This document shows, one piece after another, positions 44,342 through 53,704 of a stretch of DNA of 64,000 bases. Position numbers and translations under genes: made by a program. How positions within the stretch are numbered: the stretch's first letter is position 1; each line of letters starts with the position of its first letter. The DNA comes from Mameliella sp. CS4. Lineage in GTDB: Bacteria > Pseudomonadota > Alphaproteobacteria > Rhodobacterales > Rhodobacteraceae. Under the pieces are notes generated by a model. That model was not told where the DNA came from. It was given only the letters and a program-made list of their open reading frames with translations, and made no database searches. The DNA is taken from assembly GCF_019392335.1 (NCBI RefSeq), contig NZ_JAHXRQ010000016.1:60644-124643 (forward strand), given 5' to 3'.

Positions 44342-45273
44342 TGGCCGACTGGGGCATCGAATGGCTTCGCCCGCTATGGCTGATCGGTGCCCCCCTGGCG
44401 CTGCTCGCAGGCGTGCTGGTCACAATCATGGCAAGTGGCCTCGCCCGGTGGCACAGGATAATCGACCCGGATCTGATGATCGCACTGACCAGGCTTGGCC
44501 ACGTGACGGGGGGGCGCCGCGACCACGGACCTTGGTTGCTGGGCTTTTCTGGCGCGCTCATCGCCTTGGGACTTGCCGGACCCGCTCAGCGTGATCCCGA
44601 TGCGCCCGCGTTGCGCAATCTGGATACGGTGATGGTCCTTATGGATTTGTCCCCCTCCGTTGTCGAAGGCGGTGGCCTCGACGATGCACAGGCCGCCGTG
44701 TCGCGCCTGATCGATCGGCATGGGATGCGGCCCTTGGCCCTTGGCGTCTATTCCGCCGAGAGCTTCCTCGTCAGCGTCCCAACCGAGGATCCCGCCGCCC
44801 TGCAAACGGTCATCGCTGTCGTGGACGAGCAGACGATGCCCGTCGGCGGAAGCAAGCCCGACCGCGCGCTGGACCTGGCAAGCCAGACGCTGGAGGACTC
44901 GGCAGCCGTCCGGCCCGACGTCGTGCTCGTTTCCGACGGGGGCGGCACGGGACCGGAGGCGCAGGACCGTGCCCGGCAGATGGCGGCCAAAGGGATGCGC
45001 GTCTCGGCGATATTCGTTGCACCCGATGGGCCGCCCTACGGCATGCCTGCACCCAACCGCGACGGGCTGCTGGCCGTGACCGACGCTGGCGGTGGGATTA
45101 CTGTCGATGCCACGAACATCGGGAGGCTGGAGGCCGTCCTTTCGGAACGAAACGGTGACGCGAAATCGGATCCCGAGCAGCGGAGCCTGCGTTTCATTGA
45201 CCGGGGTCGGTGGTTCCTGCTTGCCGCTCTGCTGCCACTCGGGTTCATGTTCCGACGGAGACGGACAACGTGA
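44338..45273 (+). CDS. VWA-domain membrane protein, BatB-like
   Basis: A 311-residue protein with membrane helices at both ends and a VWA domain between. The MIDAS motif is MVLMDLSPSVVEGGGLD, with the later SDGGGTGPEAQDRARQMA. It starts with ATGATG, so the start may be 44338 or 44341. Paralogous to the preceding gene in arrangement, as BatA is to BatB. C-terminal LLPLGFMFRRRRTT is a stop-transfer-like end. Confidence 0.86.
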   Translation: MMADWGIEWLRPLWLIGAPLALLAGVLVTIMASGLARWHRIIDPDLMIALTRLGHVTGGRRDHGPWLLGFSGALIALGLAGPAQRDPDAPALRNLDTVMVLMDLSPSVVEGGGLDDAQAAVSRLIDRHGMRPLALGVYSAESFLVSVPTEDPAALQTVIAVVDEQTMPVGGSKPDRALDLASQTLEDSAAVRPDVVLVSDGGGTGPEAQDRARQMAAKGMRVSAIFVAPDGPPYGMPAPNRDGLLAVTDAGGGITVDATNIGRLEAVLSERNGDAKSDPEQRSLRFIDRGRWFLLAALLPLGFMFRRRRTT

Positions 45274-45923
45274 CCCGCTTTTCGATGTCCATTCTCGCCG
45301 CCGCTCTATGCTGCGCCGCGGCGGCTGGCCCCGAGGCATGGGCCAAACTGGTTTGGCACGCCGGTTTCCCGGAACTCGCACTGCCCTTGATCGACGAGTC
45401 CGGGGCGCGGGGGGCCGCGCTCTACCAATCCGGACGCTTTGCCGATGCCGATGCGGCCTTCGCCGAAATGGGCCGCGCCGCCACGTACAATCGGGGGCTG
45501 AGCTTGGCTGCGACGGGAAAGTACAGCCTTTCGGTCGCCTATTTCGATGCCGTTCTGTTCGCAAACCGCTATGACGCCGATGCGCGGCACAATCGTGATC
45601 TTGTCGCGGGCATGGTCGATCCGGTGATTGGTGAGTCACGGGGCCACGGACGCATCGAAACAATTCTATCGGGGGACGGCATCGAGACCGCTCCGTTCGA
45701 CCCGAACGATCCGTCACAGCCGATTCAGGAGGAACAGCGCAACCCGGTCCGGGCCAGCCTCAACCGACCGGTCACGGGCGAGCGATCCGCGGCGGCAGAT
45801 GCAAAATGGCTCGATTCCCTGTCGGACGCACCCGGAGAGTACCTGACCGGCCGCCTCGCCGCAGAGATGGAGCGTCGGCGGAAAGAAGGCACAGCGCATC
45901 GTGAAGAGGCCAGCCGATGGTGA
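45270..45923 (+). CDS. TPR-domain protein, BatC-like
   Basis: A 217-residue protein. A short signal/anchor (SILAAALCCAAAAGPEAWA) is followed by tetratricopeptide-like helices (GAALYQSGRFADADAAFAEM, YNRGLSLAATGKYSLSVAYF) and a charged, proline-rich tail. Starts with GTG at 45270, overlapping the VWA gene's stop. TPR proteins in this place are scaffolds for the VWA pair. Confidence 0.82.
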   Translation: MTRFSMSILAAALCCAAAAGPEAWAKLVWHAGFPELALPLIDESGARGAALYQSGRFADADAAFAEMGRAATYNRGLSLAATGKYSLSVAYFDAVLFANRYDADARHNRDLVAGMVDPVIGESRGHGRIETILSGDGIETAPFDPNDPSQPIQEEQRNPVRASLNRPVTGERSAAADAKWLDSLSDAPGEYLTGRLAAEMERRRKEGTAHREEASRW

Positions 45924-47110
45924 GATTGCTGACCATTCTCCTGCTGCTGGCCAGCCCGCTTGCCGCACAGGACCGCGACACACTGAACCTCGAACTTGTT
46001 CTCGATGAGCGTGATGCCACGCCGCTGGTGGGCGAGATGGTTCTTGGGACAATTCGAGGCATCTATCGGGAAACCATCGCCAACGAGGACCTCAAACTGC
46101 GGGACATGACCGATTTCGACTGGGCTCGCCTTGGCCAGGACGACTGGAGCAAACAGCGCATTGACGGCCGCACGACTCTGGTTTTCGAGCGGCGCATCGC
46201 TTTTTTCCCAAAACGCTCCGGGACGCTTGAAATCCTGCCTATCGCCCATGAGCTCGAGATCCAGGGCGCGAGTGGACAACGAGAGATCGTGCTCGTCAGA
46301 TCGGCACCGGTGCGCATTGAGGTGGGCGAAAAGCCGGCAGGCGCCGGTGATGCCTGGTTGCCGGTGCGCGCGCTGGAAATCTCGGAAACATGGAGTGCGG
46401 ACGCGGCGCGACTTGAGGACGGTCAAAGCGTGACGCGCCGTGTCGTGCTGCGCGCGCTTGGGGCCACGCCAGAAATGATGCCGGAACAACCGCCGTTGAG
46501 AGAACCCTGGCTGATCACCTTCACGCCGCCCGCGGAACGCGATTTCCAGGTCACGAAACACGGTCCGGTCACGACTCTTGTCTGGTCGTGGAGCCTTCGG
46601 CCAATCACCGGCGAGCCGGGGGTCATACCCGAAGTCTCCATTCCCTATTTCGACACGGAAGAACGGATGCCTCGCAGCGTCACGATGCCCGCTGTCCCAA
46701 TAGGTTACGCGAGCTTTGAGGACAACGCCTCATCCGGCTGGCGCAAGGATCCCGGCATCGGTTGGGGCCATCTCGGCATCCTGACTGGGATCGCCCTGCT
46801 GGTTGTGGCGCTTGCGATGCGGGGTCGCTTGGGACCTGCATCGGTGCTCCTGCAGTTGCGCATGCAGGTCCACCAGCGCCAGGAGCTGAAGCGCTTGAAG
46901 CGCTATGCCGAAAGCGGCGACGCGGCGCGCTTCCGCATGCTCGCACAGCGTCTATTGCAACCATTTGGGCCAACGCAGGAACCTCACCAAAGTGTTCGGC
47001 AAGTCGACAAGGAGCTCTTTGGCGGCGACCAGCGCGCGGGCACAGCTGACCTGCGATCAATCTTCCGCGACGTGCGCCACACCATCCTGTCAAGGAACAA
47101 TGGCTCCTGA
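45917..47110 (+). CDS. BatD-like oxygen-tolerance family membrane protein
   Basis: A 397-residue protein. A signal peptide covers about 1-16 (LLLLASPLAAQ). A large extracytosolic part carries the BatD-like DFDWARLGQDDWSKQRIDGR, ending in a transmembrane helix near residue 285 (LGILTGIALLVVALAMRGRL) and a cytosolic tail of about 90 residues. It closes the seven-gene operon. In methylotrophs a similarly placed protein helps insert metals in methanol dehydrogenase; no such enzyme is in the window, so the general stress/assembly reading is kept. Confidence 0.8.
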   Translation: MVRLLTILLLLASPLAAQDRDTLNLELVLDERDATPLVGEMVLGTIRGIYRETIANEDLKLRDMTDFDWARLGQDDWSKQRIDGRTTLVFERRIAFFPKRSGTLEILPIAHELEIQGASGQREIVLVRSAPVRIEVGEKPAGAGDAWLPVRALEISETWSADAARLEDGQSVTRRVVLRALGATPEMMPEQPPLREPWLITFTPPAERDFQVTKHGPVTTLVWSWSLRPITGEPGVIPEVSIPYFDTEERMPRSVTMPAVPIGYASFEDNASSGWRKDPGIGWGHLGILTGIALLVVALAMRGRLGPASVLLQLRMQVHQRQELKRLKRYAESGDAARFRMLAQRLLQPFGPTQEPHQSVRQVDKELFGGDQRAGTADLRSIFRDVRHTILSRNNGS

Positions 47111-47134
47111 ACAAGGGTGTGAGATAAGTGGGTC

Positions 47135-48265
47135 TGACCTGCCCCCTGCGGGTCGCTCACTCATAACGAGAGTCTGCAGGTTGGATCTGGGTATTCCGGT
47201 TCCCCGTCTGGGGCAAGCGCGCCGGGCGCGGATCCGTCAAATTGCTCAAGCGCCCAGCGCGCTTGCAGCGGGGGCTGGTTGTCCAGGGACGAGTGCGGCC
47301 TGACGGTGTTGTAGACGTAGCGCCAGAGGGCCAGCTTGCGCCGTGCGTCGTCCAAGCTGTCGAAGATCTCTTCGTTCACCAGTTTGTCCCGGAGGCTGCC
47401 GTTGAAACTTTCGAGGACGGCCTTCTGCCGGGGCTTGCCAGGATCGACATAGTGCCACGGCACGGTGTTCTCGTCCGCCCGTTTCAAGATGGCCCGACTG
47501 GTGAACTCGGTCTCGTTATCGCTGACAATGCCGCCGGGCTTGCCATAGATCCGGGTCAGGGCGCTGCGCTCGCGAGCCACTCGTGCCCCTGACAGACTGG
47601 TATCGACAACCATGCAAAGGCATTCCCGCGCGCAGTCGTCGATCACTGCCAGAATCCGGAACTTCCGAGACGCACCGAAGCTTTCGGAAACGAAGTCCGA
47701 GGACCAGCGCGCGTTGGGTTGTCCAGCGGTCGGCACCGGCCCACTTGTCCCACGCACCCGTCTTCAACCACGTCGCTTCACGGACAGACCTTCCTCGCGT
47801 TAGATGCGATACAGCTTCTTGTGGTTCATGATCATGCCCTTGCGTTCCAGCAGCACGCCGATCCGGCGGTAGCCGAACCGACGACGCTTTCCAGCGATCT
47901 CCCGCATCTCCTTGCGGATCTCGGTACTGTCCCCTCTCGCACATGCTTTGCATGTGCTGCCGAGCAGCGGGACGGGCGTTAACGCCGGACTGCAGGCCCG
48001 GCGTTGCGAGATGTCATGATCCCGCATCACCCGGAGCGCCGCCTCTCGCCGCTTCGTCAATGTCGTCAGCTCTTTCCCAGCAGGTCTTTCAGCACGAGGT
48101 TGTCCAGCATGGTATCGGCCAGCAGGCGCTTGAGCTTGGCAGTCTCATCTACGATGGGCCTTCAACCTCGCGGCCTAGGACACGTCCATCCCGCCATACT
48201 TGGACTTCAGCTTGTAGAACGTCGCGGTGCTCAGGCCGTGCCTGCAGCACACACCCGCTGGAGTG
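47135..48265 (-). mobile_element. Inactivated IS3-family (IS407-like) element
   Basis: The low-coordinate end has TGACCTGCCCCC (47135-47146), the usual terminal sequence of IS407-group IS3 elements. The orfB product can be read from 48060 down to 47161 on the minus strand. It includes the catalytic parts VIDDCARE, GIVSDNETEFTS and AVLESFNGSLRDK, but two in-frame stops interrupt it (near 47800 and 47765). The orfA is only a tail: LSTATFYKLKSKYGGMDVS, then a shifted frame. The high-coordinate terminal repeat is not found. The middle of orfB also holds a perfect hairpin GCACATGC-TTT-GCATGTGC at 47939-47957, unusual for the family. Confidence 0.85.
47161..48060 (-). pseudogene. IS3 transposase OrfB, interrupted by in-frame stops
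   Basis: The same reading frame encodes AGKRRRFGYRRIGVLLERKG and MIMNHKKLYRI, a TAA stop, REEGLSVKRRG, a TGA stop, and then the integrase core to EPEYPDPTCRLSL. A stretch around residues 20-45 does not match the usual OrfB sequence. The catalytic DDE residues are present but the protein cannot be made whole. Confidence 0.85.
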
Positions 48266-48295
48266 CAACCTGTCCCCCAAAGGGACCGAGATCTG

Positions 48296-49222
48296 CTATC
48301 GCTTCCCGAGTGTCCAAGGCTCGGCGCCGCACACGTCCACGAAGACGCGATAGACGGATGTGGTGGCGGTAATGAACATCCTGTGCCCATCGCGCCCTCC
48401 GAAACACAGATTCGAAACGACCTGAGGAACCAGGATCTTGCCCAGCCGAGTGCCCTCGCTATCAAAACAATGTACACCGTCTGCTGCCGACGACCACAGG
48501 TTGCCCATGACATCGCAGCGCATCCCATCCGGCAGGCCATCGTCGATCTCGGCAAAGATGCCGGTGTCGCGCAGGTCACCGCCTTCGACGGCAAAACGGC
48601 GAATGACCGAAGGCACCTTGTCGTCGTGGCTCGATCCGCTTTCGGCGATGTAGAGCGTCTTTTCGTCGGGCGAAAAGCACAGGCCGTTCGGTTGGCTGAA
48701 ATCGGTGACGACGGCGCTCAGCTCGCCGCCAGGCGACAGGCGGAATACGTTGCGGCCGGATTGTTCGGGATCACTGCGATAGCCCTCGAAATTCGAAATG
48801 ATGCCGTAGGTCGGATCGGTGAACCAGACAGCCCCGTCCGAACTGACGACAACATCATTGGGCGAATTGAGCCGTTTGCCGTCAAACCTGTCGGCGAGAA
48901 CGGTCAGTGACCCGTCGATCTCGGTCCGGACCACGTCGCGCATGCCATGACGGCAGCCTACCAACCGCCCCTGGCGATCCCGCGTGTTGCCGTTGTTGAA
49001 TCCGGACCCGGAGCGGAAAACTGACACGCCGTCTTGCTCGGACCATCGCATGATCCGCTGGCTCGGGATATCCGAGAACAGCAGGCAGTCGTGATCCCCG
49101 AACCAGACCGGCCCTTCGGTCCAGGTGAAACCCTCTGCGATCACCTCCAGCTGCGACATGGGATGGATCAGCGCGGCGAACCGGTCATCATGGATTTCCA
49201 GGTGCGGCGGCAGTGTAATCAT
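48296..49222 (-). CDS. SMP-30/gluconolactonase-family protein
   Basis: A 308-residue beta-propeller lactonase that would open sugar lactones. The metal-binding glutamate is in TWTEGPVWFGDHDCLLFSDI; LNSPNDVVVSSDGAVWFTDP and QPNGLCFSPDEKTLYIAES are the other conserved blades, with the expected asparagine and aspartate ligands. The ATG at 49222 overlaps the upstream permease gene by 4 bp. The C-terminus (after VYRVFVDVCGAE) may have been changed by the IS remnant next door, which ends about 30 bp beyond the stop. It is the last gene of the sugar operon. Confidence 0.88.
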   Translation of the reverse strand: MITLPPHLEIHDDRFAALIHPMSQLEVIAEGFTWTEGPVWFGDHDCLLFSDIPSQRIMRWSEQDGVSVFRSGSGFNNGNTRDRQGRLVGCRHGMRDVVRTEIDGSLTVLADRFDGKRLNSPNDVVVSSDGAVWFTDPTYGIISNFEGYRSDPEQSGRNVFRLSPGGELSAVVTDFSQPNGLCFSPDEKTLYIAESGSSHDDKVPSVIRRFAVEGGDLRDTGIFAEIDDGLPDGMRCDVMGNLWSSAADGVHCFDSEGTRLGKILVPQVVSNLCFGGRDGHRMFITATTSVYRVFVDVCGAEPWTLGKR

Positions 49223-50154
49223 GTCCGGGCCCTCCTTGAGCTGGCGGCGATGACGATCGCGATGATGATGGTCCCGGTCAGCACGTTGCGCACGCCCGCC
49301 CCTGCCCCGTAGCTGTTCAGCATCGAGACCACGAGGAACATGAACAACGCGGCGCCCCAGACGCCCGGCACGTTGGAGTTGCCCCCGGCGATGGAACTGC
49401 CGCCGATCACGACGACGGCAATGGACATCAGCAGGTACTCCTGCCCCATGTTCAGCGCCGCCCCGCCCGAAAAGCTGGCCAGCAGGTAACCCGCCAACGA
49501 CGCGAACACGGCGACGGAGATGTAGGTGGACGCGCGCACCAGTTCGACCGGCACGCCCGCCAGCCGCGCCACGCGCAGGTTTTGCCCCGTCGCCAGCAGC
49601 CACCGCCCCCAGACCGAGCGTTCCAGCACAACCCAGACAAGGATGGCCAGGGCCAGGCCGACCCAGGCCACGTTGGGCAGGCCCAGGAAACGTCCGGTGG
49701 CAAAATCGGCCAGCCCAGCAGGCGGTTTGATCCGCAGGCCCCGGTTCGACCAGATCGCCAGCGATTGGTAGATCAGCGAGGCCGCCAGCGTCGCGATGAT
49801 CGGCGGCAGACGCAACAGGAAGATCAGCGCGTAATTTGCCACCCCCGTGCCGAAACCGACCGCCAGCGCGATGACGAGGCCGAGAAAGGCTGTGCCGGGA
49901 TCGCTGCCCATCGCCTTCAGCGCCAGGGTGGCGGCCAGGGTCATGGTGGCCGGGATCGACAGGTCGACGTTGCCGGGTCCCAGGGTGATCACCAGCATCT
50001 GCCCCAGCCCGACGATGGCCGCGAAGGCGCCGAAGGACAGTGCGGCGTACCCCAGCTCTCCGGCGCCGCGCCCCGAGGTGAGGCCGAGGGTCAGCGAGAA
50101 CGCCGCCGCCGCAGCCAGCCAGGACCAGAGCCAGGGCCTGCTCAGAACGCTCAT
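49219..50154 (-). CDS. Sugar ABC transporter permease (RbsC-like), second permease
   Basis: A 311-residue inner-membrane protein with about nine helices. The family's segment AAIVGLGQMLVITLGPGNVD LS in the first third and VIGGSSIAGGNSNVPGVWGA in the last third match the RbsC/AraH branch. It overlaps the lactonase and the other permease genes by 4 bp. Two non-identical permeases suggest a heterodimer. Confidence 0.9.
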   Translation of the reverse strand: MSVLSRPWLWSWLAAAAAFSLTLGLTSGRGAGELGYAALSFGAFAAIVGLGQMLVITLGPGNVDLSIPATMTLAATLALKAMGSDPGTAFLGLVIALAVGFGTGVANYALIFLLRLPPIIATLAASLIYQSLAIWSNRGLRIKPPAGLADFATGRFLGLPNVAWVGLALAILVWVVLERSVWGRWLLATGQNLRVARLAGVPVELVRASTYISVAVFASLAGYLLASFSGGAALNMGQEYLLMSIAVVVIGGSSIAGGNSNVPGVWGAALFMFLVVSMLNSYGAGAGVRNVLTGTIIIAIVIAASSRRART

Positions 50155-51080
50155 GCCTCACTCCCCTTCTGGCGAAAGATCAGCCGGGCGGTCAGCACGA
50201 GAATCAGGATCGCGCCTTGTGCGCCGATCTGCCAGTCCGGCGAGAGGCGCATGAAGGACAGAAAACTCGCCGCCAGTGTCAGGGTGAAGGCACCAATCAC
50301 CGCGCCGGTCGGGCTGACTTTGCCGCCGGTGAACTCGCCGCCGCCCAGGATCACGCCCGCGATGGACAAAAGCGTGTAGCGCAGCGCGATGTTGGCGTCA
50401 GCCGAGGTGGCAAGACCCACCAGCGCCATGCCCGCAAGCACGCCAAAAAGCCCTGCCAGCCCGTAGGCTAACGCCTTGAGCCGGATCACCGACCAGCCCG
50501 CCCGCGCGACCGAGCGCGCGTTGCCGCCCACGCCGCGCAGCACCGTCCCGATGCCAGAGCGCATGATCAGCAGATGGGTGACGGCGGCGATGATCACCGC
50601 GGCGACGACGGCCATCGGCGCAAACGGCGGCTTGACCGTCATCAGCGTGCGCAGCCAGCCGGGCGCGGCACCGCCGGGCGAAGGCAGGATGAACAGCGCG
50701 ATCCCACCCCAGACAAAGGACATGCCCAGCGTCACCACGATGGCGGGCAGCTCTAGCGCGTGGATCACCGCCCCCAGCACAGCGTAGGACAGGACCAGGG
50801 CCAGCAGGATCAGCAGCCCCAGCATCGGCGCATCGTTCAGGAAGGTCGCCGTGACACAGGCCGCAAGGCTGACGAAGGCGCCCAGAGACAGGTCGATGTC
50901 GTTGACCATGATGATCATCATCTGCGCGATGGTTGCCAGCGCGATCGGCACCGCGAGGTTGAACAGCAGGTTCAACCCGAAATAGCTCATCGCACGCGGT
51001 TGCATGTAGAACGTCGCGGCCAGCAATACGGCAAGCGAGACCACTGGAAGAATGATCCGGTGGCGGGCAAGGAAAGTCAT
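50151..51080 (-). CDS. Sugar ABC transporter permease (RbsC-like), first permease
   Basis: A 309-residue RbsC-type permease. AQMMIIMVNDIDLSLGAFVS in the first third and GVILGGGEFTGGKVSPTGAV in the last third are its signatures. The ATG at 51080 (MTFLARHRIILPVVSLAV) was chosen over a longer frame from 51224 that only repeats the ATPase gene. It overlaps the ATPase gene by 4 bp. Confidence 0.9.
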   Translation of the reverse strand: MTFLARHRIILPVVSLAVLLAATFYMQPRAMSYFGLNLLFNLAVPIALATIAQMMIIMVNDIDLSLGAFVSLAACVTATFLNDAPMLGLLILLALVLSYAVLGAVIHALELPAIVVTLGMSFVWGGIALFILPSPGGAAPGWLRTLMTVKPPFAPMAVVAAVIIAAVTHLLIMRSGIGTVLRGVGGNARSVARAGWSVIRLKALAYGLAGLFGVLAGMALVGLATSADANIALRYTLLSIAGVILGGGEFTGGKVSPTGAVIGAFTLTLAASFLSFMRLSPDWQIGAQGAILILVLTARLIFRQKGSEA

Positions 51081-52501
51081 GACGCCTCCTGCATCTCGAA
51101 GGAGGCTTCGAGGATCTTCTCTTCGGTGATTTCCGCGCCGGTCAGTTCGGCGCTGATCTCGTGGTTGCGGAAGACGAAGACTCTGTCGCACTGGCAGACC
51201 TCTTCGGTTTCGGTCGAGTACCACAGGAAGGTGCGCCCGCGGGCGGCCTCGGCGCGAATCATGGCATAGACGTCCTGCTTGGTGCCCACGTCCACGCCGC
51301 GCATCGGGTCATCCATGATGACCACCGGTGCCGATGAAGCCAATGCACGGGCAAAGAGCACTTTCTGCTGGTTGCCGCCCGACAGCGACAGGATCGGGTT
51401 TGCGACGTCTTCGGTGCGGATGCCGATGCGGGTCTTCCAGTCCTGCGCCACCCTGGCCTCGCCCTCACGGTCCACCAGTCCATGCCGCGCCCCCTGCGGC
51501 AGGATCGAGACCGAGATATTGCGCAGGATCGACCAGAGCGGCAAGACCCCATCGCGTTGCCGGTCGCCGGCGACAAAGACCACCTCGGGTGCTTTACCCG
51601 CCCGCCACGCTGACGAGCGCGACAGGTAAAGCCGCGCCAGCGCCGCCGCCTGCCCGTGACCGGCCAGGCCCGACAGGCCCACGATCTCGCCCTTGCGGGC
51701 GATCAGGCCCTGGTCGGTGCGCACGACCTCCGTCCCGAAATCACGCGCTGTCCCGGTCGCGTCCGCCGTGTCGGCTGTGACGTGGCCCATGGCATCCACC
51801 AGACCCTGACGGGTGAAGTCTTCGGCCGGGCGCTCGGCCACGACCTTGCCGTCTTTCAGCACGACGATGCGGGTGGCGACCTGGAACACCTCGCCCATCA
51901 TGTGCGAAATGAAGATCACCGCACCGCCCGAGGCGCAAAAGCGTTTGACATGGACCAGCAACTGATCGGCGATGCCCGCGTCCAGCGACGAGGTCGGCTC
52001 GTCCAGGATGACCAGCCGCGCCTCGGTGCCGCGCGGGGCGAACCCGATGGCGATCTCGACCATCTGACGCTCCGCGATGGACAGCGTGTCGACCTCCGCA
52101 TTCGGGTCGATGCCGTGACCGGGGAAGATCGTGTCGAGGCTGGTCCCGATCTCGGCCCGGGCCGGCCGGCGCCAGTTCGGCCCCTTCAGCGCGCTGTGAG
52201 AGATGCGCAAGTTTTCGGCCACCGTCAGGTTGGGGCAGAGCGACAGTTCCTGAAAGACCGACCGCACGCCCGCGTCCAGCGCGCTGCCGCCGGTGGCGAA
52301 TTCGATTGTGCCGGACGAAGGCGCCAGGCCGCCGTTTACCAGGTTCACCAGCGTCGACTTGCCAGCACCGTTGTGGCCGACCAGCCCGACGCAATCGCCC
52401 GGGACGACGGACAGGGTCACCCCGTCGAGCGCGCGAACGGGCCCGAAATGCCGGGCCGCGTCCGTCAGCGACACGAGGGGCGCTCTCTCATGTTCGGTCA
52501 T
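51077..52501 (-). CDS. Sugar ABC transporter ATPase with two ABC domains (RbsA-like)
   Basis: A 474-residue fused ATPase. The first domain has Walker A VGLVGHNGAGKSTLVNLVNG, Q-loop RSVFQELSLCPNLTV and Walker B ARLVILDEPTSSLDAGIADQ, with SIAERQMVEIAIGFAPRG as a divergent signature. The second has the degenerate Walker A GLSGLAGHGQAAALARLYLS, the signature ILSLSGGNQQKVLFARALAS and VVIMDDPMRGVDVGTKQDVY, as usual in RbsA. It is slightly short for the family (about 500). The ATG at 52501 gives MTEHERAPLVSLTDA. Confidence 0.92.
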   Translation of the reverse strand: MTEHERAPLVSLTDAARHFGPVRALDGVTLSVVPGDCVGLVGHNGAGKSTLVNLVNGGLAPSSGTIEFATGGSALDAGVRSVFQELSLCPNLTVAENLRISHSALKGPNWRRPARAEIGTSLDTIFPGHGIDPNAEVDTLSIAERQMVEIAIGFAPRGTEARLVILDEPTSSLDAGIADQLLVHVKRFCASGGAVIFISHMMGEVFQVATRIVVLKDGKVVAERPAEDFTRQGLVDAMGHVTADTADATGTARDFGTEVVRTDQGLIARKGEIVGLSGLAGHGQAAALARLYLSRSSAWRAGKAPEVVFVAGDRQRDGVLPLWSILRNISVSILPQGARHGLVDREGEARVAQDWKTRIGIRTEDVANPILSLSGGNQQKVLFARALASSAPVVIMDDPMRGVDVGTKQDVYAMIRAEAARGRTFLWYSTETEEVCQCDRVFVFRNHEISAELTGAEITEEKILEASFEMQEAS

Positions 52502-52527
52502 GAGCGCTCCATTGATGCGATGAGGGT

Positions 52528-52556
52528 CGGCGGGCCGCCGCCTGGGCGACCCGCCG
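52528..52556 (-). terminator. Hairpin between the sugar-binding protein and ATPase genes
   Basis: CGGCGGG (52528-52534) pairs with CCCGCCG (52550-52556), with further GC pairing inside the 15-nt loop. It follows the binding-protein stop (52572) in the direction of transcription and has no U-tract. Probably limits read-through into the ATPase gene or protects the 3' end. Confidence 0.5.
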
Positions 52557-52571
52557 GTGGGGATCACAGGA

Positions 52572-53597
52572 TCACTTGGCGTCGGAGATGACCTTCTGGG
52601 CGTCCTCCAGCGAGTAGGTCACGTTGGCGACAGACCCTTCGGGCGTGGTGGCCAGGGCATCGTCAAGGTTGTCCGGCGTGATCTTCAGGAAGGGAACGGT
52701 CAGATCCTTCGGCACCTCTTCGCCGGCGAGGATCTGCTGTGCAACCCAGAGCGCCAGCGACGCCACGCCCGGCGCGATCGACAGCGACAGCGTCTCGTAT
52801 CCGGTAGCATCGCGTTGATCGGCCCACCATTGCAGCTCGTCCTGACGGTTGCCCAGAACGATCAGCGGCGTGTCGCGACCCGCGGCCTTGAAGGCCTGCG
52901 CCGCCCCGTAGCCATCGCCCCCCTGCGTCACAACGCCGACCACATCGGGCAGAGACGGCAGGATCCCCGCAACAGCCTTTTGCGAGACATCCTGGGCCCA
53001 GTCGCCGTGAACCGACCCGACGATCTTGAACTGATCGTGTACCTTGACACCCTCGTGGATGCCCTTGCTGATCTCGTCATCGACAAACACCCCGGCGAGG
53101 CCGCGAATTTCAAGCAGGTTGCCACCATCGGGCAGGCGCGAGGCGAGGTAGTCCACTTCTTCCCGGCCCATCGCCGCGAAATCCACCGCGATCCGCCAGG
53201 CACAGGGCTCGGTCACGATCCCGTCAAAGCTGACGACGATCACGCCGGCATCGCAGGCTTCCTTGACGGCCCCGTTCAGGGCGGTGGGCGACGCGGCATT
53301 CAGCACGATGGCGTCATAGCCCTGCAGGATCAGGTTCTGGATTTGCGCGGCCTGCTCCGTGGGCTGGTTCTCAGAGGTGGTATAGGCGTCCGCGGCGGCG
53401 ACAATGCCATCGGCCACTGCCTTCGCGCCGATTTCCTGCCATGTCTGCAGCATCGCCTGCCGCCAGGAATTGCCGGCATAGTTGTTGGACAGCGCGATGC
53501 GCTTGTCGGCGGTTTCGGACATGTGGGACTCGGCCTGGGCCAGTCCCGCAGCAAGCGCGAGGCCCGCCGCACTCAGCAGCATCTTCGAAAGTGTCAT
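52572..53597 (-). CDS. Sugar ABC transporter substrate-binding protein (RbsB-like)
   Basis: A 341-residue periplasmic protein with a signal peptide of about 22 residues (LLSAAGLALAAGLAQAESHM). Binding-fold motifs: IALSNNYAGNSWRQAMLQTW, ENQPTEQAAQIQNLILQGYD, VVSFDGIVTEPCAWRIAVDF and GVVTQGGDGYGAAQAFKAAG, typical of type I sugar-binding proteins. The ATG at 53597 follows AGGGAGGAG; a longer frame to 53729 lacks a signal. It begins the operon of two permeases, ATPase and lactonase. Confidence 0.92.
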   Translation of the reverse strand: MTLSKMLLSAAGLALAAGLAQAESHMSETADKRIALSNNYAGNSWRQAMLQTWQEIGAKAVADGIVAAADAYTTSENQPTEQAAQIQNLILQGYDAIVLNAASPTALNGAVKEACDAGVIVVSFDGIVTEPCAWRIAVDFAAMGREEVDYLASRLPDGGNLLEIRGLAGVFVDDEISKGIHEGVKVHDQFKIVGSVHGDWAQDVSQKAVAGILPSLPDVVGVVTQGGDGYGAAQAFKAAGRDTPLIVLGNRQDELQWWADQRDATGYETLSLSIAPGVASLALWVAQQILAGEEVPKDLTVPFLKITPDNLDDALATTPEGSVANVTYSLEDAQKVISDAK

Positions 53598-53704
53598 GTT
53601 TCTCCTCCCTGTCGCACAGTGGTCCTGCGCTGTATGCCGGCCTGGAAAGGGCACGGATGGCGTGATGATGCGATCCGAAACGACACCTGTAAAGGTATCC
53701 TCCA

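Noticed and set aside
41195..47110. Naming the operon mxaRSACKLD for methanol oxidation
   Set aside because: The gene order VWA, VWA, TPR, BatD-like fits Bat operons better, and no methanol dehydrogenase, cytochrome cL or mxaJ is in the window.
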